Assembly (NCBI GenBank): GCA_964515555.1
Contig: CAZEVY010000095.1
Coordinates: 1 to 21,170 of the forward strand
DNA length: 21,170 nucleotides
Reading direction: 5' to 3'
Origin: CAZEVY01 sp964515555
GTDB lineage: Bacteria; Acidobacteriota; Terriglobia; Bryobacterales; Bryobacteraceae
Positions 1 to 4,664 of this stretch are shown piece after piece. The translations under genes and the position numbers were made by a program. Below the pieces are notes generated by a model that made no database searches, was not told where the DNA came from, and saw only the letters and a list, made by a program, of their open reading frames with translations. Position 1 is the stretch's first letter, and the number at the start of each line of letters is the position of its first letter.

Positions 1-22
1 GATTCGGGCGGGCAGTCCAGCG

Positions 23-1303
23 TTAATTACCGGCCACGCCGCGGCACTCGCCCAGTCCGATGCGCCGGAACCCGGCGCGTTCGCACCACCCGGTGATGAC
101 CACCTCGTCGCCGTCCTCGAGGAATGCGCGCCGCTCCCCCGTCGGCAATACCAGCGGCTCCGCGCCGCGCGCGGTGATTTCGAGAAGACACCCCAGCGAA
201 TCCTTCGACGCGCCCGATACCGTGCCCGTCGCGAGCAGGTCGCCCGGCCGAAGGTTGCACCCGTTCGAGGCGTGATGCGCAATCATCTGCGCCGGAGTCC
301 AGTAGAGATCGAGCAGCGACGAGCGCGAAAGCCGCATCGGCGGCACGCCCTCTTCGCGCATTCGCGCGCTGGCCAGCTTCACCTCCAGGCGAATGTCGAC
401 GGCCCGATCGAGCGGCGAGTCGAGATACGCGAGCGGCGCCGGGTCCCCCTCCGGCCGAGGCGGGCGCGGGACGGCGAACGGCTCCAGCGCCTCCATGGTG
501 ACGACCCAAGGCGAGATCGACGTGGCAAAGTTCTTTGCGAGGAAGGGCCCCAGTGGCTGGTACTCCCAGCTCTGGATGTCGCGCGCCGACCAGTCGTTCA
601 CCAGGCACGCGCCGAACAGCCTCCCGCCGGCCTCGCCGATCGGCACGGGCTCGCCGCCCGCGTTTCCCGGCCCGATGAAGAAACCCGCCTCGCACTCGTA
701 GTCGAGCATCCGGCACGGGCCGAATTGCGGCGGCTTCGATGCGTCGGCCCGCGTCTGCCCGCTCGGGCGCCGGATTTCGCTCCCGCTCACGACGATCGAC
801 GACGCCCGCCCGTGATAGGCGATCGGGACGTATTTATAGTTGGGCAGCAGCGGATTGTCGGGACGGAACATGCGGCCCACGTTGGTGGCGTGGTGGATCG
901 AGGCGTAGAAATCCGTGTAGTCGCCGATAACGGCGGGAAGCAGCATCGTGCACCGCGCCGCGGGATGCAGCCAGCGTTCGCCGCGCGCATCCGGATAATC
1001 GGCGCGCAGGAGGCGGCTCAGCGCCGCGCGCAGCGCTGTCCAATAGCGTGGTCCCATCGCCATCAGCGCATTGAGCGACTCGCCGCGGCACTGCGATGCG
1101 GCCTCGGCGGCGTCGCCGGAGAACGCGCCGTCGTCGAGACATCGCCCGACGTCGAGAATCGCGTCGCCGATGGCGACACCCACGCGCGCGCGCGCCCTGT
1201 CGTGAAAGACTCCCATCGGAAGATTCTGAATCGGGAAATCGCTCGCCGGGTCGTTCGCCGAGACGACCCAACTCGTGAGCGTGGCGTCGTGGGTCTCGTT
1301 CAC
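23..1303 (-). CDS. fahA: Fumarylacetoacetase
   Basis: Cytoplasmic enzyme that hydrolyses fumarylacetoacetate to fumarate and acetoacetate, the last step of tyrosine/homogentisate degradation. The 426-aa product starts with the family's N-terminal SH3-like signature (SWVVSANDPASDFPIQNLP) and continues into the catalytic FAH fold. Visible active-site motifs are GDYTDFYASIHHATN (metal Asp and catalytic His), VPIAYHGRASS, LDYECEAGFFIGP (two metal Glu), NDWSARDIQSWEYQPLGPF (metal Asp, Arg, Gln) and AKNFATSISPW (Lys). The C-terminal GTVSGASKDSLGCLLE is also typical. Length and motifs indicate an intact enzyme. I chose the GTG at 1303 because it overlaps the upstream stop codon as GTGA and leaves the conserved N terminus intact; an ATG 16 codons earlier would run into the upstream gene. 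It is the last gene of a three-gene minus-strand operon. No other homogentisate-pathway gene is in the window. Confidence 0.96.
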   Translation of the reverse strand: MNETHDATLTSWVVSANDPASDFPIQNLPMGVFHDRARARVGVAIGDAILDVGRCLDDGAFSGDAAEAASQCRGESLNALMAMGPRYWTALRAALSRLLRADYPDARGERWLHPAARCTMLLPAVIGDYTDFYASIHHATNVGRMFRPDNPLLPNYKYVPIAYHGRASSIVVSGSEIRRPSGQTRADASKPPQFGPCRMLDYECEAGFFIGPGNAGGEPVPIGEAGGRLFGACLVNDWSARDIQSWEYQPLGPFLAKNFATSISPWVVTMEALEPFAVPRPPRPEGDPAPLAYLDSPLDRAVDIRLEVKLASARMREEGVPPMRLSRSSLLDLYWTPAQMIAHHASNGCNLRPGDLLATGTVSGASKDSLGCLLEITARGAEPLVLPTGERRAFLEDGDEVVITGWCERAGFRRIGLGECRGVAGN

Positions 1304-2022
1304 AGCAGTCCCATATCGGTCAGCTCCGCCACCGGTTCGTCGAACGAGCACGACCCGAACGCCGTCGCAAACCGCGCGCGCGATTCCGCGAGTTGAGCGG
1401 TCGTCAGCCGCCGCCCGCGCCAGGCCGCGCCCGCGTCGTCGAACCGGAAGGCGTCCGCCGACCGCTCCTCGAGCAGCGTTGGCAGTTCATCCTCTGGCAA
1501 CCCGTTCCGCACGAACGCCGCCGCCACGAACAGGTTGAGGAATCCGTGCATGGCCGCTGACCGCAGCGGATGATGCAGCCCCGCGGTCGCCTTGAAGGGG
1601 GCGCGCGCGGCGTGGCAGGCGATGAGAAAGGCCGCTAACTGCCCCGTCGAGGGAACAGCGTCCTCGGTGACGCCGCCGGTTCGGATCTTCACGCGCAGCC
1701 CCGCGCGCGCGAGGTGGCCGATCGCGGACGTGTCGTCAATTGGAATCTCCATCGTCGTGCAGACATTCGCGCCCGTCGCGTCGAGACTCGTCTCGACGCC
1801 CGTCCCGCCGATGTTCACCAGCACCGCCAGCGGCCAATGGCGCTCGCCCAGCTCCTCCATCCGTTTCGCCGGCACGACAAATCGTCCCAGAAGCCACGCG
1901 TGCTCCGACGCTCGATAACGCTCGAAATTCTCCGCCGACTCGCGCATGGCGAGCGAGGCCGGCGGAAACAGACCGGCGTAGTCGAGCGTACCTTCGAGCA
2001 GCGTGCGCAGCGAGTCCTTCAT
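1300..2022 (-). CDS. Conserved-looking protein of unknown function coupled to fahA (240 aa)
   Basis: I do not assign a function. The 240-aa product has no signal peptide or membrane segment and looks like a soluble alpha/beta protein. Notable segments are LDYAGLFPPASLAM near the N terminus, AWLLGRFVVPAKRM around residue 45, then strand-like blocks ending in polar or glycine motifs: LAVLVNIGGTG, LRVKIRTGG, FKATAGLHHPLR and MHGFLNLFVAAAF. The spacing of these strand-plus-motif blocks recalls a TIM-barrel enzyme, with KIRTGG and KATAGLHHP as candidate active-site loops; this is inference. The ATG at 2022 overlaps the upstream stop (ATGA) and the stop overlaps the fahA start (GTGA), so all three genes are probably co-translated. 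A longer open frame extends upstream through the lipoprotein gene, but it is a shadow there. Context suggests a role near fumarylacetoacetate metabolism. Confidence 0.85.
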   Translation of the reverse strand: MKDSLRTLLEGTLDYAGLFPPASLAMRESAENFERYRASEHAWLLGRFVVPAKRMEELGERHWPLAVLVNIGGTGVETSLDATGANVCTTMEIPIDDTSAIGHLARAGLRVKIRTGGVTEDAVPSTGQLAAFLIACHAARAPFKATAGLHHPLRSAAMHGFLNLFVAAAFVRNGLPEDELPTLLEERSADAFRFDDAGAAWRGRRLTTAQLAESRARFATAFGSCSFDEPVAELTDMGLL

Positions 2023-2972
2023 GGTTCGAGGTACTTGCGGATGTCCGGGAACAACAGCTCGGCCACGTCGGGCGCGGCGAGATCGGCGGCCGCCACCAGC
2101 CGCACGCCGGAGTCGATGTGCGGAGGCGGCGTTTTTCCCGCGATCCGGTCGACGATAGCGCGCGTCGACTCGTAGCCCATCTTGAAAGGATTCTGCACCA
2201 CCAGCGAATCGATCCAGCCCGCGCGCAGGTCGTTGACCAACTGCTCGGAGGCGTCGAATGCCACCAGCTTCACGCCCCGCGCTCCGCGCGCCTTGAGCGC
2301 CTGCACGGCGCCGGTCGAGCTCGACTCGTTGTCGGCGAACAGGCCCGCGAGATCGGCGTGCGCGGCGAGCATATTCTCGGTGAGCGCCATGGCCTTGGCG
2401 CGGTCCGCCATGCCGAACTGCAGGCCCACCATTTTCATCGCGGGAAACCTTTTCAGTTCCTCGAGGAATCCCTCCTCGCGTTCCATGGTCGCGCCACTGC
2501 CGGGCATGAAGCCGATCACGGCGACCTTTCCTTTTTCGCCGAGCAGCGAGGCCAGGCGCCGCGCGGCCATGCGCCCGCCCTCGCGGTTGTCGGTGGCCAC
2601 GTAGGAGATGCGCCTTTCGGTGTCGATCGCAGAGTCGAATATCGCCACCGGGATTCCCTCTCGATGCGCGCGCTCCACAACGCCGATCAGCGCGCGCCGG
2701 TCCACCGGCGCCAGCGCGATGCCCGCCAGGCGGCGGTTGATCATCGATTCGACGATCTCGATCTGGCGGCTGGAATCGATCTCGAGCGACGGCGCCTTCC
2801 ACTCCACCGCGAAGCCGGCCTCGCGCGCCGCCTTCACCGCGCCGGCGTGCACCGTCTGCCAGAAGATGTGGTTCGCGCCCTTGGGCACCACGCCGATGGT
2901 GCGCGCGGTCTCGCGGGTGCACGCGCACATCGCCGCCAGAGCGCAGAGCACGATCGGCGTTCGAAGTCGCAT
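2019..2972 (-). CDS. Periplasmic sugar-binding-type lipoprotein (RbsB-like, Peripla_BP_4)
   Basis: 317-aa substrate-binding protein of the type-I periplasmic-binding fold used by ribose-type ABC importers. The N terminus is a short basic stretch plus hydrophobic core ending in AAMCACTRE, a plausible lipobox with Cys18, so the protein is probably membrane-anchored outside the cytoplasm. Family features are TIGVVPKGANHIFWQTVHAG (first strand and substrate loop), QIEIVESMINRRLAGIALAP, IPVAIFDSAID, YVATDNREGGRMAA, GLFADNESSSTGAVQAL and VKLVAFDASEQLVNDL. The ATG at 2972 gives a full-length product. No ABC permease or ATPase gene accompanies it, so it may feed a distant transporter or act as a sensor. 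It heads the operon leading to fahA and is divergent from the Rieske gene, with only 17 bases between the two starts. Confidence 0.9.
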   Translation of the reverse strand: MRLRTPIVLCALAAMCACTRETARTIGVVPKGANHIFWQTVHAGAVKAAREAGFAVEWKAPSLEIDSSRQIEIVESMINRRLAGIALAPVDRRALIGVVERAHREGIPVAIFDSAIDTERRISYVATDNREGGRMAARRLASLLGEKGKVAVIGFMPGSGATMEREEGFLEELKRFPAMKMVGLQFGMADRAKAMALTENMLAAHADLAGLFADNESSSTGAVQALKARGARGVKLVAFDASEQLVNDLRAGWIDSLVVQNPFKMGYESTRAIVDRIAGKTPPPHIDSGVRLVAAADLAAPDVAELLFPDIRKYLEP

Positions 2973-2992
2973 GATAGGCTTGTCCTATTATG
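2970..2992. promoter_or_regulatory. Inverted repeat joining two divergent start codons, with overlapping -10 elements
   Basis: Arms CATGATAGG (2970-2978) and CCTATTATG (2984-2992) are complementary at 8 of 9 positions around a 5-base loop. Each outer end is the start codon of one divergent gene. On the plus strand TGATAGGCT (2972-2980) reads as an extended -10 for the Rieske gene at 2990. On the minus strand CATAAT (2992-2987) is a 5/6 match to the -10 consensus for the lipoprotein gene at 2972. There is no room for a Shine-Dalgarno site between a -10 and either start, so short-leader or leaderless transcripts are implied. The symmetry could also be a regulator-binding site. This is inference from sequence only. 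Confidence 0.5.
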
Positions 2993-3298
2993 CCGTTCAC
3001 GCGCGCCGCCCCGATGGCGATGCTTCCTCCCGGATCGATGCTGGAGACGTCGGCCGCGGGCCGCGCGGTGGCGGTGTGCAACGTGGACGGCGAGCTCTTC
3101 GCGGTGGATGGAACCTGTCCGCATCGCGGCGGGCCGCTGGCGCAGGGCGCGCTGCACGGCCACACCATCGTGTGTCCCTGGCATGCCTGGGAGTACGACT
3201 GCCGCACGGGCGAGATGAACTTCAATCCCGCAGTCAAGCTCGCCACCTACGCCGTGAAAGCGGAAGGCGGCGACATCCTGGTCGACTCCGGCGGATAG
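2990..3298 (+). CDS. Small Rieske [2Fe-2S] ferredoxin-like protein
   Basis: 102-aa single-domain Rieske protein, likely a cytoplasmic electron carrier or a small oxygenase/reductase subunit. Both cluster-binding boxes are present: CPHRGG (Cys43, His45) and CPWHAWEYD (Cys62, His65), 16 residues apart. There is no TM helix or Tat signal, which argues against a bc1-type Rieske subunit and for the NirD/ferredoxin-like group. The segment APMAMLPPGSMLET matches the usual first strand, so the ATG at 2990 gives a complete N terminus; internal ATGs at 3014 or 3020 would cut into the domain. The stop lies 2 bases before the mutM start, so the two genes are presumably one transcript. The redox partner cannot be told from this window. 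Confidence 0.92.
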   Translation: MPFTRAAPMAMLPPGSMLETSAAGRAVAVCNVDGELFAVDGTCPHRGGPLAQGALHGHTIVCPWHAWEYDCRTGEMNFNPAVKLATYAVKAEGGDILVDSGG

Positions 3299-3300
3299 CC

Positions 3301-4071
3301 GTGCCCGAGCTTCCCGAAGCCGAGACCATCGCGCGCACGCTCGCGCCTTTCGCCGAAGGCCGCAGCATTACACGCGTCGAGTATCTTTCGCGGCGCGTCT
3401 CGCCGATGCCACGCCCAACGCTCAAGGGGCGCACGATTCGCCTCGTGCGCCGGCACGGCAAGCAGGTGGTCTTCGAGCTCGACCGCGGCTTCGTGCACAT
3501 CAAGCTCGGCATGACGGGCGCGCTGCTCATCGACGGCGTGCGCGGACCGTACACGCGCGCCGTGTTTCATCTCGATCGCGGCACGATCCTGTTCGACGAC
3601 GTCCGCCAGTTCGGCAGCCTGCGATGGATGGAGCGGCTTCCGGCCTCGTACGGTCCCGACCCGATGGAGATCGGCGCGAGCGAGTTCGCCGAACGGCTGT
3701 CGCGCCGCGGCGCGATGGTCAAGCGCCTGCTGCTCGACCAGACGTTTCTTCGCGGCATCGGCAACATCTACGCCGACGAAATGTTGTTCCGCGCCGGCAT
3801 CGATCCTCGGGTTCCGGCACGGGGCATCGCGCGAACCCGAACGGCGCGGCTGTACGATTCCATGCGCGAGGTGCTGGGCGAGGCGATCGCCGCGGGCGGC
3901 TCGTCGATCTCGGATTATGTCGACGCGCGGGGTGAGTCCGGAATGTTCCACGTGGAACATCGCGTCTACGGGAGGCAAGGTTCGCCCTGTCTTCGCTGCA
4001 AAATGGCGAAGATCCGGCGAATTGTCGTCGGACAGAGAGGCACACACTACTGCCCGCGATGCCAGCGGTGA
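3301..4071 (+). CDS. mutM: Formamidopyrimidine-DNA glycosylase (MutM/Fpg)
   Basis: Base-excision-repair enzyme that removes oxidised purines such as 8-oxoguanine and cleaves the abasic strand. The 256-aa product begins MPELPEAETI: after Met removal Pro2 is the Schiff-base nucleophile and Glu3 the acid. Lys54 lies in RHGKQVVF, KLGMTG follows, and the helix-two-turn-helix is around residues 145-170 (TFLRGIGNIYADEMLFRAGI). The C-terminal zinc finger has Cys230, Cys233, Cys251 and Cys254, with the conserved GQRGTHYCPRC turn. The GTG at 3301 is certain because P and E must be residues 2 and 3; the open frame extends much further upstream without meaning. It starts 2 bases after the Rieske stop. 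Residues 215-220 are encoded by a parS-like palindrome, although the surrounding F and VYGRQG of the family are kept. Confidence 0.97.
   Translation: MPELPEAETIARTLAPFAEGRSITRVEYLSRRVSPMPRPTLKGRTIRLVRRHGKQVVFELDRGFVHIKLGMTGALLIDGVRGPYTRAVFHLDRGTILFDDVRQFGSLRWMERLPASYGPDPMEIGASEFAERLSRRGAMVKRLLLDQTFLRGIGNIYADEMLFRAGIDPRVPARGIARTRTARLYDSMREVLGEAIAAGGSSISDYVDARGESGMFHVEHRVYGRQGSPCLRCKMAKIRRIVVGQRGTHYCPRCQR
3943..3960. promoter_or_regulatory. Candidate parS (ParB-binding) site inside mutM
   Basis: Perfect 18-base palindrome ATGTTCCACGTGGAACAT. Its 16-base core TGTTCCACGTGGAACA (3944-3959) fits the bacterial chromosomal parS consensus, TGTTNCACGTGNAACA, in full. It is the only match I saw in the window; four other CACGTG hexamers lack the flanks. 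It encodes M-F-H-V-E-H in mutM. ParB would load here, spread, and help SMC/origin segregation. A 16-base consensus match by chance is very unlikely, but ParB binding itself is inferred. Confidence 0.85.
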
Positions 4072-4074
4072 GAA

Positions 4075-4086
4075 ACCTCGCGAGGT
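4075..4086. promoter_or_regulatory. Perfect 12-base palindrome before the ECF sigma gene
   Basis: ACCTCGCGAGGT is a perfect palindrome just after the mutM stop. It abuts the extended -10 TGATACGCT (4086-4094) of the sigma gene. Its position in the promoter spacer suits an operator or a sigma-specific element. No regulator can be named. Confidence 0.35.
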
Positions 4087-4094
4087 GATACGCT
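4086..4094 (+). promoter_or_regulatory. Extended -10 promoter (TGATACGCT) of the sigma-kinase operon
   Basis: TGA followed by TACGCT, 6 bases before the GTG start at 4101. It matches the TGATANNCT motif before several other genes here. Transcription would begin about at the start codon, giving a leaderless mRNA. Confidence 0.5.
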
Positions 4095-4100
4095 GAGCCT

Positions 4101-4664
4101 GTGGACGCGGATGCGAGCATCCCGGCGGGTGCGTGGAGCTCCGAGGATCTTCGTCAGTGGCTGCCTGTGGTCTATGACGAGCTGCGGAAGCTCGCTCGCC
4201 ATCGCCGCCGCCAAATCGGCGACCGGCAGGCGCCCGGGACCACCAGCCTGGTCCACGAGGCCTTCGTCAACCTGGCGGCGCGGGACGACCTGCGATGGGA
4301 GACGCGCGGCCACTTCCTCTACTTCGCGTCGGTCGCGATGCGGAATCTTCTGATTGACAACGTCAAGCGGCACGAGAGTCTCAAGCGCGCCGGCGTGCAA
4401 CTCTCGCTCGACGACGTGCCGCTAGTCTCCGAGCAGCGGGGCGAGGAGATTCTCGAACTCGACGAAGCGCTGACGCGCCTCACCGGGGCCGACGCGCGGC
4501 TCGGCCGCATCGTCGAGTGCCGCTTTTACGGCGGACTGACGATCGAGGAGACCGCCGAAGCGCTCACGGTGTCGCCGGCGACCGTGAAGCGCGGATGGGA
4601 CGCGGCGCGCGCGTGGCTCTTCAAGGAGCTGCGCGGCGAACCGCCGCTCGCGCCGCCGTTATGA
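4101..4664 (+). CDS. ECF-type RNA polymerase sigma factor (kinase-linked)
   Basis: 187-aa sigma-70-family factor with only regions 2 and 4. Region 2 is about residues 15-95: LRQWLPVVYDELRKLA, TTSLVHEAFVNLA, RGHFLYFASVAMRNLLIDNV. Region 4 is about 115-180: LTIEETAEALTVSPATVKRG, a helix-turn-helix for the -35 element. The wording matches the family annotated as TIGR02999, common in Acidobacteria and Planctomycetes. It starts at GTG 4101 and its stop overlaps the next start (TTATGA), so it is co-translated with a transmembrane Ser/Thr kinase. No anti-sigma gene is present. By analogy with known ECF-kinase pairs, the kinase probably activates this sigma factor by phosphorylation; that is inference. 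Confidence 0.93.
   Translation: MDADASIPAGAWSSEDLRQWLPVVYDELRKLARHRRRQIGDRQAPGTTSLVHEAFVNLAARDDLRWETRGHFLYFASVAMRNLLIDNVKRHESLKRAGVQLSLDDVPLVSEQRGEEILELDEALTRLTGADARLGRIVECRFYGGLTIEETAEALTVSPATVKRGWDAARAWLFKELRGEPPLAPPL

Noticed and set aside
1300..3246. A single 648-codon open frame covering the unknown protein and the lipoprotein region
   Set aside because: Only its last 240 codons look like protein; the rest is an Arg/Ala/Gly-rich shadow of the lipoprotein gene, which has a clear family match in another frame.
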